A stretch of 57,068 nt of DNA from Phialocephala subalpina (lineage: Eukaryota > Ascomycota > Leotiomycetes > Helotiales > Mollisiaceae). This document shows, piece after piece, positions 31,456 to 42,445 of this stretch (the stretch's first letter is position 1; every line of letters starts with the position of its first letter). The stretch covers positions 116,724 to 173,791 of the forward strand of contig FJOG01000072.1 of NCBI GenBank assembly GCA_900073065.1, given 5' to 3'. The notes below the pieces were generated by a model that worked only from the letters and a program-made list of their open reading frames with translations, was not told the DNA's origin and ran no database searches. A program made the translations under genes and the position numbers.

Positions 31456-32161
31456 AAGAAGGTGCTCAACCAAGAAGAGCCCGAGTTTCGTTCGGCCGAA
31501 CAGAGAGAGGCTGTCTTTACTGCACTTAATTGTGGTGTTACCCACTGGAGGCGGCAAGACGCTGACATTTACACTTCCAGCTATACTTCGGGACCCAGGT
31601 GTCAGCCTTGTAGTGGCACCGTTCAATGCACTCGAGAAGGACTACGTACGGCGGCTCCGGCTTGCAAATATCGAGCATGTCGTCTGGCACCATGGAGAAA
31701 CTCGGTATGCCCCCGTAGTGGTAGTCAGCGCTGACCGGGCAGCAACAACCGGGTTTATTACGTATGGATCGATGCTCCGAAAGAGGAAACTGCTACGCCG
31801 TGTAGTGCTTGATGAATGTCATCTCTCATTTACAGCTAGTGATTACCGGCCCAAGCTACGGCAGCTCGGTCATCTTCAGGTGCTCCGGTGCCCTATAATC
31901 TTGCTGACGGCTACACTCCCACCCATTCGACTCGATGAATTGCGAGAGGTGATGCACATATCCGACTTTCGTCTCATCCGTATGAGCACGGTTCGGGCCA
32001 ACATCCGGTACATGGTGCGGCGATGTCCCAACAAGAGTGTATTGAAGCTAGTCAAGGAAATCCACTTCGCCCGTGAAATCGAAAGCCATTCTTGGAGGAG
32101 CCATAATCACGGTGGAACTTCTATTGTGTCTGCAAATGTGAGAAGCAATTCAAGAGATGTG
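31456..32161 (+). pseudogene. DExH (RecQ-like) helicase fragment of copy A
   Basis: The first frame gives VLNQEEPEFRSAEQREAVF, the usual entry to a RecQ-like helicase. A one-base shift near 31530 moves into the frame with Walker A LPTGGGKT (31535-31558). Next come VVAPFNALEKDYVRR, a Walker B/DExH box VLDECHLSF (31805-31830), and motif III LLTATLPP (31901-31924). The helicase core therefore keeps motifs I, II and III. The second RecA-like domain is missing: the frame stops at 32161 after LVKEIHF. Telomere-linked helicase genes of fungi share this type of core. The composition is less AT-rich than upstream, so RIP was weaker here. Confidence 0.75.
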
Positions 32162-32766
32162 TAGGAATGTGAGATTGCCAAATTTAAAAGAAGAAGATAT
32201 TGTTTTTTCAGAGAAGACCCGTTATTGTTGCCCTTTGATCTTGACAGTTTTTTCTTATTTTAAATTTATTTCCTGGCAACGAATCAGCAAGTCTAATCTG
32301 GCATCACTTGGAATCTACGATGAGAGGTCGGTCAATCCCCGCGGAGCGCTTCGGCGAGGCTTTGGCACCCCGCAAGCGTTGCAACATAGCGTTTTAAGAA
32401 AGTCGGTTAGTTACCGCGGGTTACAGCAAACTGGCGGTGGCGTTCCAGTCAACCCTGGTTTCCTCGGTTGTGAGTCTTGCGACTCCCTACGAATCGACGA
32501 TACGAGGAGAGCCATGTGCTAGAACCTCCCAGAAGCTGCCAGTCCCTCTTTGGAGGGGCGAAGGCTTCAGCGCTATAAGCCAATTTCCAGTAGGATGTGT
32601 TGGTATTGCAGTAGACACCGGAACATATTGCTCAACCTTTACGTCTTAAATTTGTAGTTTGTAATCTATTTATTTACACAACTAGTCTCATCAATATACT
32701 TTCATTGTGATAGCCAGAAGTCGAGCCACTCTATTATTCCCCTCAAACTCTGCTCCTTTACGTAAC
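32162..32766. other. Intergenic region, no gene recognised
   Basis: Ordinary composition with three short overlapping open frames that resemble no family I know. The stretch 32420-32640 reads openly in one frame (GVPVNPGF...) and might be a further scrap of copy A. The DLH stop lies at 32767 on the other strand. Confidence 0.4.
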
Positions 32767-33702
32767 CTAAGAAGCTGTAAGCATCAAGAGCCAGCTTTCG
32801 GCATACCAAAACAGCTTACGCTCATATGGGTTCTCCATATTGCCTCTCAAGGCAAAGCCATGCTCCACATTTGCGAATAACTGCAACTGGTGTGGCGTGT
32901 TACCATTGTGCAGAAGGTCCAGAGCTCTTCTTCGGGATTTAGTATCAAAAGTGTGATCAGTTTCTGAACAGGACAGGAACAATGGTTCTGTATAATATAT
33001 CAGCAATCTCCAAACCATGAGTTCGGTATTGAGATAATTTACTTTTTAAATTCAGGAAATGGTGCTCCTTGAGGAATGCAGGATGGCCAAAAGCACCAGC
33101 GGTGACTCCATCCCCAGCAAGCTCATCACGTACGTAGGGAGCACCAAAACAGTATCTGTGTTCCAATCAGTCGACGTTATAAGCACAATTTAAGGAAGAA
33201 TTTAAAACTTACCCAACGCAAGCATACTTGGTCTTCGGTTAACCATACTGTCGCTTCACCTCCACGATCCACCTCGGGACATTCTTGTTAGCAAAAGCAG
33301 TGTGCTTTCTTTTCCGGCCCTCATAATCGAAATTCGGATCTGAGGGATCATGTCTATTCTTCCTGTGCTTCCACATGGGGTCCTGTAGTTCTAAATTAGA
33401 CCAAGAAACTTCATCGAAATCACTTTCAGAATACTTACTCCTCGAAAATAATCCAAACCAAGAACGAGATATCCAGCTTCAGAAAACCCATCCATAATCA
33501 AAAGTCCATTATTGAACAAGCCCCAGACGTCAGAGAAATAAAGTAAGATATAGCCATTTGCTTTTTCTGTTGGCGGTTTTGAGATGTACGTTTCAATGCC
33601 AGAAATCGTGGTCATGCAGCCTCGAGGCTCTCCTTCATGGATAGTGCCTTTCAGGCAGCAAGCAGCAGAAGGTTTTGCAAGAAATACATCAGAGTCACCC
33701 AT
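32767..33702 (-). pseudogene. Dienelactone hydrolase family gene with one in-frame TAA
   Basis: Minus-strand exons 33702-33439, 33382-33213, 33155-33043 and 32987-32767 (introns 55-57 nt) join in frame to 255 codons. The alpha/beta hydrolase pattern is clear: ILLYFSDVWGLFNNG, LVLGLDYFRG, DPMWKHR, the nucleophile elbow GYCFGAP (Cys) formed across the second splice site, the Asp in SETDHTF, and the His in VEHGFALRG. Together they give the Cys-Asp-His triad of dienelactone hydrolases. A TAA at 33241-33239, nine codons before the nucleophile, interrupts exon 2 in KRQYG-stop-PKTKYACVG. CAA to TAA would explain it, since Gln fits there. Unless it is a sequence error, the enzyme cannot be made. Substrate is unknown; fungal members act on small esters or lactones. 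Confidence 0.75.
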
Positions 33703-34241
33703 TGCTGGTCGGAAATAAGATGTGAGAGAATGACAGTTTGAAGGTGGCAAAAGGGGGTTCCGAGAAGAAGTTGAGCTTGAGAGTGCGTTTCAAAGTCCTC
33801 GAGACACTTGCAATTAAACTTTCAGCATCTGCTCATCTATTGTTTATCTCTCCCACATTGCCTCGGATTGACACTCAACATCCTGCATCTTCGACGACCC
33901 TTGTTGTCGTCAGCAGTCTCTTCCCGATTCGGGGCTTACCCCGCGCAATTTTGTGAGGGTGTGGGATCGTCGGCGAATGGCCGCGGGCTTTGACATTGCC
34001 CAAGCCCTCTTGTGCCAGAGCTCTTGGCTTCTGCATCCCCACAATTTTTCGTCCCAGACTAATTTGCCCCGTTCTCCCTCTCCAGGTTATCGGGCCCAGA
34101 AACATTAAAAAGCTGGGGGGATCTTCATCCGACTACCCCTGAACACTTAGCTACATTGCACCAACTGACTACTTGGGTGCTTTCCAATGAACGCTATACA
34201 GAGATCACGACACCAGGAAATCTTCGCCGCCAATTGATACC
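33703..34241. promoter_or_regulatory. Bidirectional upstream region (DLH / MFS genes)
   Basis: About 540 bases between the two divergent genes. Short overlapping open frames show no family. No specific regulatory site is recognised. Confidence 0.4.
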
Positions 34242-36242
34242 ATGGCGAACGTTAAGCCAGAGATTGACCAGCTCGAGTCGCAGCAGAATAATGCAGCAAA
34301 CGATATCGAGAAACGTCTCGAGACGGTTAAGAGTAACGTCGATGTTCAAAAACCCGGAACTGTCAACGAAGTGCGAAACTTTAATCTTCTTTGATACTGC
34401 ATCTAACTTACTGACGATTCTAGGACGCTGCCGTTGGTTACCGATAATATCACGAAGCTCTGCTGCTGGAATTCTCTGTGGAAGAGGTAAGTTAATCAAC
34501 TTCCTCCCAGTCTTGCCAATACACGAAGCTGACTTCAACCTCACAGGTGAAACGAGTCCGCTGGAAGATCGATCTCATTGTTCTGCCTATATTCTTGGTT
34601 ACCCAGGCACTGCAGTTCATGGACAGGACCGCATTGAACTACGCCAATTTATTCAACTACCAAAAAGCCTTGAACCTCAAAGGCCAACAGTTCAACTACC
34701 TCTCAGCCAGTCAGTCCCTCTTCTCAAACTGGCAAAGCTCAGCTAACACAGCATCAGTGATCTACGCAGGATAATTCTTTGGCCAATACTCTTGTGGTTG
34801 GCTCATCGGTCGTTTCCCAGCACAAAGAGTTGTCGACGTCAGTTGTCTCTTATGGGGCGTGATGGTCCTCGCCTTGACATCGTGCCGAACATACCAAAGT
34901 GCTCTCGCCGTACGCTTCATCATGGGCATATTCGAGGCAGCAGTAACTCCCGGTTTAACCTTGATGACTGGCTTTTGGTATACCCGAAGAGAGATCCCAC
35001 TCCGTCAGTGTATATGGTATTCGTCTCTTGGCTGGGGCGGTATAGTTGGCTCGTATATCTCCATGGGTGTCTCGAAGCTTCCGGCGAACATGAAGCCTGA
35101 ACGTTGGGAACTGATTTTTTTTATTGTATGATACTTTCCCCTTGTCGGTAACTAAGCTAACGAGGAATTCCAGCTCGGTGGTGCTACCTGTCTCTGGTCA
35201 TTCGTCATTTTCTTCCTGCTCTCTGACTCGCCAGCAAATTCCTTCTTCCTGACTGAAAGAGAACGACTCATTGCTGTCAAGCGAGTAGCTGGAAACGAGA
35301 CTGGAATCAAGAACAAGAAATTCGTACCGAAGCAAGCTCTTGTTGCGTTCAAAGATCCGAAGGCATTGCTTCTCTTCATTCAGTCTTCGCAGCGTAAGTG
35401 TAACTGAGCAGATGACTGCAGAACCATTGTTTGACTATTTTGCAGGGCCATCCCCAATGGTTTTGTGAACTCCTTCTCTACCGTCATCATCCGTGATATA
35501 GTGAGCCCTTCTCCCAAGATCCCACATCACACGCTGACCCAGTCAGGGCTTCTCGACCACCCGTACCACAGAATTGAAATCCGTAGGCGACGCAGTCCAA
35601 ATCATCGCCCTCTTCATCGGCGGAGCCATTACCCTCAACGTCCCAAATTGTAAGCTTCTCCGTCTTATACCCAAGATCTTGCACTGACAGAAAAAGCTCG
35701 ACTCCTCACTGCAACGGCAGCAAACATCCTATGTGTCGTAGCAGCTGGGTGCATGGCATACCTTCCTCGCTCCAACACCTGGGGCCGCCTGGTCAGTTTC
35801 TGGCTCGTGAACGCACAATCCGTCGGCTTCACCATCTCACTCGTGACGGTATCCTCTAACATGGGCGGTTACACGCATCGTTCGATGGCGAGTGCTATGG
35901 TTTTGTAAGTCCTTCCCTTGCCCCTTTCTAACCCTCTCTACCTCCGACTGTCATATTGGGTTGACTAACAGTCGGCTTAGCACTGCATACTGCTGGGGCA
36001 ACTTCGCTGGTCCCTTCGTAGTAAAAGCCTCGGAAGCTCCCACCTATCATGGAGCAACAATCGGTCTTTTAGTCGGGTATAGCATCAAGATGGGTTGTCA
36101 TCTAGCGATGCTGGCGTATATGTTCTTGATGAATCGGTATCGGGATCGGACGTATGGGCCTGCGGATAAGGACCAGAGTGAGGAAGCGGGGATGCAGGAT
36201 CAAACGGAATTTCAGAATAAGGACTTTAGATATGTGCTTTGA
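34242..36242 (+). pseudogene. MFS transporter, allantoate-permease/Dal5-like, with two in-frame TAA codons
   Basis: Major-facilitator transporter of the anion:cation symporter branch (Dal5/Tna1 type). From the ATG at 34242 I read exons 34242-34370, 34424-34486, 34547-34709 and 34752-35125, then further exons up to 36242 with small introns. Family marks: RWKIDLIVLPIFLVTQALQF in TM1, GWLIGRFPAQR between TM2 and TM3, RFIMGIFEAAVTPG, WYTRREIPLRQ, and the C-terminal half from RAIPNGFVNSFSTVIIRD to YCWGNFAGPFVVK. Two stops fall inside: TAA at 34445-34447 (VGYR-stop-YHEAL) and TAA at 34772-34774 (IYAG-stop-FFGQY). Both fit CAA to TAA, and a Pro-to-Ser change (QYSCGW) nearby is also C-to-T. An alternative splice could avoid the first stop, but the second has no such escape. 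Substrates of the family are small acids and amides. Confidence 0.72.
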
Positions 36243-36494
36243 GGGTTGGGAATGATGAGCTGTAATGTTTGTGGAAGATTCAGCAATCGTTGCTGAAGCC
36301 CCTGAAATGCTCGCTTAATTTGGGAGGTGAGCGTGAACCCCTATTTATGTTTCGCGAGCATCCACTCCCTGTTACCAAGAACGCCACCCCTGAATACAAA
36401 ATGAATCCGAACTCAAGTCTCGAAGCAGCCATAGAAATCCTCAAGTGAAATAACATGGACTTGAAGAGGAAATTTACAAGAAGCAAGGACGCAG
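36243..36494. other. Short intergenic region between convergent genes
   Basis: About 250 bases with no recognised feature between the stops of the MFS and C2H2 genes. Confidence 0.4.
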
Positions 36495-37743
36495 TCAAGG
36501 TGACTTATCCCCCGGGATCCCCGCAGCCTTCTCTAGAATCTCTATATCCCTATCGAGTTCGGCTCGCATCCTGTAAAGTTCCTTCAGCTTTCCACGCAGT
36601 CCCCCACCATCAGAGGCACCGGAGTCGGCCATGACCATCATCTCTGGCGATGATGCATCCTCGTCCCCATCTCGTGTTTCTTCCATTCCCTCACTCGCAG
36701 TATTGATTTGAGAGTCCGAAGTTCGGATCACGGCAACGGCAGCGTGGGACAACTGACCAGGGTGACACCGTTTCTGGTGCTCGAACAGATTGTACTTTCG
36801 TGCGAATCCTTTCGTGTGGCCTTTACAGGAAGTGATTGGGCATCGATATGTTTTCGGCCCGTGAACTTCGCGTTTATGACGCTCGAGACCACCTTTGTCG
36901 CCGAACCGACGATGGTTACAGGCTGGCACGGAGCAGATGTAAGGCTTTTTGTGCTTGTCTTCGTGTTTTCTTCAATGCCGTGAGTTTCACTACGTGAATG
37001 ACGAAAGTAGGCATGCTTACCTGAGGGCAGATTCCGTGAAAAATTCACGGCCCTCTGGGCAGTCAGGATATTTGCATCTCAGCTGTTTTTCGGCGACATT
37101 ATGCTCGAGCGGCTCCGGATAGGTATTGAAAGTTGACTTTTCCATGCTCTAGAGACTAAGAGAGTCAGCTTTGGAACCACTGTATCGAAGGGAATTGAAT
37201 GCAAGATACTTACCATGTCAATTTCTGGGTAGGCTCGATGGAGGGGGACACACCCGCACCATCGAAGATAGAATAATTTGCATTGATACCTGCATATGAA
37301 TTAGGTCAAAGGCTCTGATGCACGAAGCGTTGCTGATGTGAAAAACGAGATGGAAGTAGAGGGGGGTCCCATTTAGTGCTGGGCGGGTAGGCAAGGTACG
37401 TACCATATGTAGCGTTTAATTGATTGGTCGTTTGGTCCGCAAAGTAAGAGCCCAGATCTGTGGCTACCAGGAATGAGCACTCCTCAGAAGCCAAGGGTTG
37501 GACTGAGGAAGCTATCTTACATGCAGAATCAACGCCTGCTTCGTAAGGGCAGTCGAGAAAAGAGTTGAAGTCTAGGTCGATGTTAGCATTGTTCAGATAC
37601 CGAAAATTTTAGACATGGACAAGAAGGAAGAACTTACCCACTGAACTGTTAGTCCACTGCCCGCTATACTGCTGGGCCCCATCAGTAGTGAACTTGCCAT
37701 ATTGGCCGACTTAGCGAAGGGAAACAGCACCGGAAGACTTACA
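36495..37743 (-). CDS. C2H2 zinc-finger transcription factor
   Basis: The certain part is exons 37146-37021 and 36969-36495. Upstream exons 37289-37214, 37457-37404, 37571-37521 and 37692-37638 join it with correct phases and GT-AG ends. A first exon ending at 37743 is likely, but its start codon is not located. The protein carries zinc-binding pairs such as RCKYPDC...HEDKH, ICSVPAC...RHKREVH and RCPITSC...HQKRCH. It ends in a coiled, charged segment (LKELYRMRAELDRDIEILE). The N-terminal part is Gln/Asn/Ser-rich and disordered. This layout (tail of fingers, C-terminal helix) is common in Leotiomycete C2H2 proteins. It should be a nuclear regulator with unknown targets. If the upstream exons are not used, the Met at 37145 gives a 199-residue protein with all fingers. 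Confidence 0.7.
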
Positions 37744-38317
37744 GAATCGAAGTACCAACTTTGGCTTTGATGTCCAATTGTTGTTAATATCCAACCCTTC
37801 TAGGACGTGTTTGGCGCACTTCGACGTCCCCCGACTCGAGGGAAAGTTTTACGGATATGGATTGCAGGAAAGCGACGTGGGCACGTTGACTATATATGCA
37901 ATTATCGAGAACCTGGCGGCGTGTGCCCGCACATTTTGTGCCATCCGCGTGTGCTCGTGCGCCTTGTTGAGGCGAGCACTTTTCCTAGGCTCCTGACAGG
38001 CCAGAAGCGCTCCAAGAAAATGCATCAAAGTTCAGTGACTGCCGATGAGGAAGCAGAGAGGGTCGCCCCGCAGACTTGCCCTGATTCTGAGGCGTGAGGC
38101 AAGCTTGCCCAATTTTGAATCAACGAAGAAGCAAGCCACACAGCAGTTGCCTCATGACTTTCGCAAGCCGATGGGTATAGAGGTGGGCGAGGTGGGCGAG
38201 GTGCGAGAGGCGTGCAACTCAATGCACTCCACAATTTTCACTTCTCAAACCAACCATCAAACATGATAGAGTGGATTTTCATCCTCATTATGCTATCTAC
38301 CAAGAAAGGATCGATCT
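37744..38317. other. Intergenic region, possible first exon of the C2H2 gene
   Basis: The minus strand is open from about 37840 to 37743 and joins the C2H2 exons in two frames, but there is no convincing start. The plus strand has short open frames without family likeness. No RNA gene is recognised. Confidence 0.35.
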
Positions 38318-39064
38318 ATGAACCCCCTTCCCATGCCTGCATATGAAGAAAATCAACGGTATGTTGTGCAAGAAAACGCCAGCAAAATGTGTATATGCCG
38401 TCAACGCCGAATTCAAAAAAGCCTGCCTCCCCTCACTGATTCGTCATCCATAATGCCGTCAATGCTCATAATTCATCCTATCGACGAATCCCGCTCATCT
38501 CATTCCGAGGAGCAATGGTTCCAAAACGTCGTAGAATCTACTTCACGCAACAATCGCCTTCGCAGCACCACCAATACCCCACTTGAACCTCCTCAAGCTT
38601 CCCGTACTACTCGCGACCTCACGTCCACAAGATCCCCTATCCTCAATAACTGTCCCATTCAACCCACCCAAGACCTCCTGCCGTCCCACCTCCCGTCCAA
38701 TAACATATCCCGCCCCAAACCCCACCACGGAGACCAGCCCAGAATGGAGCAGTTCTTGCAAGCATTGGAACGAGTGGAAGCGAAATCAGGATCAAGGGGA
38801 AAGCAACTCAGTGGGCCATGTCTTTCTACCCGAATGCGCGACTCGTGGAGGACTAATCGTTTCTGGTTCAATTATGGAATAAGGAAGAGTTTTGATGTGG
38901 ACGCTGTCTATTGGGCCGTATTACATGACGGTAGTGCTGGTGTTGACTCGCTTGATGATGAGGTGCGGGCAGAGATGGAGTCAATAAAACAGATGAAGAT
39001 GGAGCAGTTAAAGGCATATAAAGAGGAGCGTGCTAGTCGCTTTTCTAAGAGAGGTAGCGAATGA
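38318..39064 (+). CDS. Hypothetical protein
   Basis: Intronless frame of 248 codons starting at ATG 38318. I recognise no domain. The N-terminal half is Ser/Thr/Pro-rich and probably disordered. The C-terminal ~90 residues are more ordered (RTNRFWFNYGIRKSFDVDAV) and end in a charged helix (EMESIKQMKMEQLKAYKEER). Nothing secretory is present. Codon pattern and length make it a plausible gene, but it could be a chance frame. Confidence 0.4.
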   Translation: MNPLPMPAYEENQRYVVQENASKMCICRQRRIQKSLPPLTDSSSIMPSMLIIHPIDESRSSHSEEQWFQNVVESTSRNNRLRSTTNTPLEPPQASRTTRDLTSTRSPILNNCPIQPTQDLLPSHLPSNNISRPKPHHGDQPRMEQFLQALERVEAKSGSRGKQLSGPCLSTRMRDSWRTNRFWFNYGIRKSFDVDAVYWAVLHDGSAGVDSLDDEVRAEMESIKQMKMEQLKAYKEERASRFSKRGSE

Positions 39065-39506
39065 GTCAAATTGTCAAATATTATCCCCAAGCAATACTTC
39101 CCTTCAAAAGCTAAAGAAAATGAAAATGAAAAACAAAACAAAAGCTAAAGTGCCTGGTAGCTACGAAGAACGAGTTGACCCAAATCCCCAACTTCATCCG
39201 GATCACGTGCAATGAAACATCTTCAAGAAACAAGATGTCACGTTGTGCGAGATTTTCCGGTGCTAGCCCTCATAACAGACAAATCCTGTCTCTTTCCGCA
39301 CGAGATTCCCTGAATCACTGTTAGAGCTTCCAACCTATGTAGATGGATAAAGTTTCAGAAGTACACCTAGGCCACAACTCAGTGTCTTAAGTGGTGGTAG
39401 TACCTCACACGGCGGCGGCGCCGCCTCCGGCGCCCCTGCGCTTCTGAGAAAGGGAAAAGTATTTTGGTGTCGTCCAAAGCCGGCGAAGGAATAGACCCGG
39501 CGCTTA
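39065..39506. other. Intergenic region with a GC-rich palindromic patch
   Basis: 3' region of the hypothetical gene and the opposing C2H2 gene. Around 39410-39440 a GC-only stretch contains GGCGGCGCCGCC, a perfect palindrome, in otherwise balanced DNA. No gene is recognised. Confidence 0.4.
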
Positions 39507-40200
39507 TCAGGTATCACCGAATGCTGTGGGATGTTTTCTGGTCGTCTGAGCTGAATACTGTGGTTTGGATAGAGACTCGTTACTATCAGAGTCAGAGGTC
39601 TCATCGGTGAGCTTTTGGTGGGACCGATGCTGGTGCTTGACCAAGGTCGTCTTGCGGCAGAAGCTACAGCCAATCAGCCGGAGTCAGGTGTAAATGGAGA
39701 AATACAAACCTCTTCAAGCAGCCCTCGTGAGCGCACTTGTATGGTCGCTTGCCCGTATGGATGCGGCGATCATCCATCAGGTCTTGCTCAATTGGCATCA
39801 CGCCGAGCTTCGACGCCGCATCATGATGCTGTATGTCCTTCTCAAGAAGACCGATAGATTCGTCTCTGGCTCCTATTAGTGAAGTAGTCGTTCCCATGAA
39901 TGTGGGTAGCCATTCATCCCAACCGAGCCCAAGTTCTGCACCGTTGGTTATATTATCGAGGAAGTTGCAGTTAAAATGGTCAGTAGAAACACCATCAAAG
40001 TAACTATCCAGGAACGTAGTTTCGTTGTTATCGAGTAAGGAAGGATCCGAAGCAGGTTCGCGCGGAGAAGGAAACGGGAAGGAGCTGGAAGTGGCAAAAT
40101 TATCTGCGATTAGGTTAGCTATATCTCGATCTGGTTTGGAATAGCGATTAACAGCTAAATGGGACGTCCGGGGATAATATATCCGAAGGAGATAGTGCAT
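39507..40200 (-). CDS. Small C2H2 zinc-finger protein
   Basis: Minus-strand exons 40200-39710 and 39663-39507, with a 46-nt intron (GTTTGT donor, CTGTAG acceptor), sum to 648 nt, or 215 residues. The junction completes a C2H2 finger, KCAHEGCLKSFCRKTTLVKH followed by QHRSH, preceded by a linker-like HTGKRPYKC, so at least one full finger and the end of a preceding one are present. The N-terminus is acidic and Ser/Asn-rich, resembling an activation region. I found only one complete finger in this window; an extra intron could add more. The product is probably a DNA-binding regulator. It lies 3 kb from a second C2H2 gene but the two proteins are not obviously paralogous. Confidence 0.65.
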
Positions 40201-42445
40201 ACTATGATAATGCTTCCTTGTTTCGTTGCGTCTTCCTTTGCTCGGAAGGTGTTAAGCTAGATCTCTTCTTGTGCTAAAGATTACTCTTATCTGGTACTAA
40301 TTTCCGTTTACCGAGGGATTATTATATAAATAGTAAACCGATTATATTTTTCGATGATATCGCAAGATTCTTTGGCTTTAGCCCGTCCCAGTTATCTGCG
40401 CTTCTTCGCTTTATTAGCCGCTTGTGTCTCCTATGATAGTTATTCGGCGTCTTCGATAGGAAGTACGCTTACTAAATAGGTACCCAGTCTATTCCTTGGG
40501 CTCGGGCAGCCTTAAGGGTCGAGTCGTTATTTAGTATCTAGAAGCCACTAAAAGGTCAAATAAACGCTTTTATTTATGGAATTTATGCGTATAGTAATAC
40601 CCGAATAATAATACGTTTAAATATTACAAGGTATTTTTGTTCCTTAATATAATGTTAGAGGTTTAGCCTACATATTATTAGTCTCGAGAGTCTCCTTCTC
40701 TTTCTAAGTGGGGATAATACTATAGCTTTTACTAATTGCTTTTTATTATTTTCCGTTTGAAATTATATCTTGCAATAAGGATTCTAATTACGGAGCTTTA
40801 ACATTGTTAACTCCGAAACAAACAAGGGATCCATGGACCATTTAATTAAAACTCCCTTTTTCTCTTTCGAGATTATATTGCACTTCGGATATATTACACT
40901 AGCTTCTTTATTATTCTTGAAGATTATACTCATATTAATTTTTCGTTTAAATCGATAAAATGAGTCCTAAGAGCATTTCCTCGAGAATAATACGCGAGTA
41001 AACGTATCCTTGATAGTATATTCGCGATTCTAAACTTTCCTTGAGCCTAGGAGTTTACGCTTTACAAGGCTTCTAAAGTAATTAAATAATATATTATCGA
41101 ATACTTAGAGGGAATAAGCGTTATCTAATAAAATACTTTAAATCGAAACTTATCTCCCACGATATTATTACCTCAAGTGGAATTGCCAAAAAATTTCCAT
41201 AGGCGTCTTCTAATATTATTAGCTTTAACTTCTATATTATAGCGAAACCCGTAAGACTTCTTAATTATTTATTAATAGATAATAAGATATTACTTATTGA
41301 CTTCCTTATATAGATAATTATCTTCTCGAGTTTCGTTCTGCCTTGTTTAACAAGCGCTATTAATTCTCTGAACTAGTTACGTATACTTCCTCGATAAGTT
41401 GGGAGGGAGATGGTATTCGTCGACTCGTTTCGGAGAAACGCGGCCATAATAATAATAAGAAAATCACACGCGAAACGCCGGGTGGGGCTAGTGGGGCGCA
41501 ATCTCGGTTAAGGAGCGAATGAGCAGGCAGAAAATGGAACGTTAGGTGAATTCCATTTAGCATACTGATTAGGCTCCAAGAGTACCCCTTGGCAGCATGA
41601 TACACTTCGAGTTGGACGTCTTCTATTGGTCGACAGGGATTCGACTTGTCGAAAAGTACATTTCTGCGCCATAGAACCTCGCCTGGAAAACATCACATCG
41701 TCGCGATGCTTACAGCAAGATTTCTTCAAACCATGAATCATATCTACATTCTTTTTCCATTACGAGATACCTGAACTACACCTACTCATGACATTCCATG
41801 TTTCCACAAGATCAGTCGATAGCAGCAATCTCTAGCCTCGTCGTTATGGCTTTCACGTGATCCCGAAAACGTACTCCACGAGCAGAACAGACTCCGGCTC
41901 CCATAATAACATTCAAGTGGGAAGATGTTCAAGGTAAAATCAGAAGAGAGTACTTAGAGCAAGGGAAACACTTAAAGAGGTGCGAATATGGCTAAAAAAC
42001 GAATATGGGTTCATAGCCTCGTAAGCTTCTTTTCCGCTGGCCCATTTCACGATTAATCTTTATAGGGTTCGAGCGTTTAAAAACAAGATTAAGGAATAGG
42101 GATTTAAGAAAAATACTCCACGCCATGGTCTAACTGTTACTTCCACGTTACTAGCCAAGTAGATTAATCTTGATCCCGCTAAGTCACATGACATAGCCAT
42201 CTAGTTAGTCAACAAAAGCTTTTTACTATTCCACTTATTGATACTATTATTATAGTCTCCTGGCACGATCCTCTCCAAGTATCGCGAAAGTAGCCTTGAT
42301 CTATGTGGACAACGAACTTCAGCGTTATGCATACGATGTCGAAGACCAACAAATGGCATTTTGCCCTGCGCGTGACAAAATTACTCTGGAATACCACGAC
42401 TCGAAGACAGAAGATCTGGATCATGCTATCTAGTTCCCACGCTCG
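40201..42445. other. AT-biased, decayed intergenic region
   Basis: 40260-41350 is AT-biased, with stops in every frame, and reads as old repeat DNA. 41360-42200 has normal composition but no recognisable coding sequence. 42200-42445 leads into composite element copy B. I saw no transposon terminus. Confidence 0.45.

Larger units (their letters stand above)
28321..32161 (+). mobile_element. Composite element copy A: OrsD-like fingers, recombinase-like core, DExH helicase
   Basis: Three domain remnants lie in order on one strand. (1) The AT-rich 28330-28700 stretch aligns by eye with 56620-57040 (copy D), where the C2H2 N-terminus is still readable. (2) 28700-30650 holds a recombinase-like core. 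(3) 31456-32161 is helicase. Stops and one frameshift break the frame throughout. The order fits large fungal proteins in which an OrsD-type (formerly DUF3505) C2H2 region precedes a middle domain and a RecQ-like helicase, related to telomere-linked helicase genes. I call it mobile because several diverged copies occur here; ends and target duplication were not found. Confidence 0.6.

Noticed and set aside
31400..31640. CRISPR-like or tandem array at the GT run
   Set aside because: It is a simple dinucleotide microsatellite, and CRISPR arrays do not occur in fungi.
37778..38266. Plus-strand open frames upstream of the hypothetical gene
   Set aside because: Mutually overlapping and unlike any family; may cover the first exon of the minus-strand C2H2 gene.
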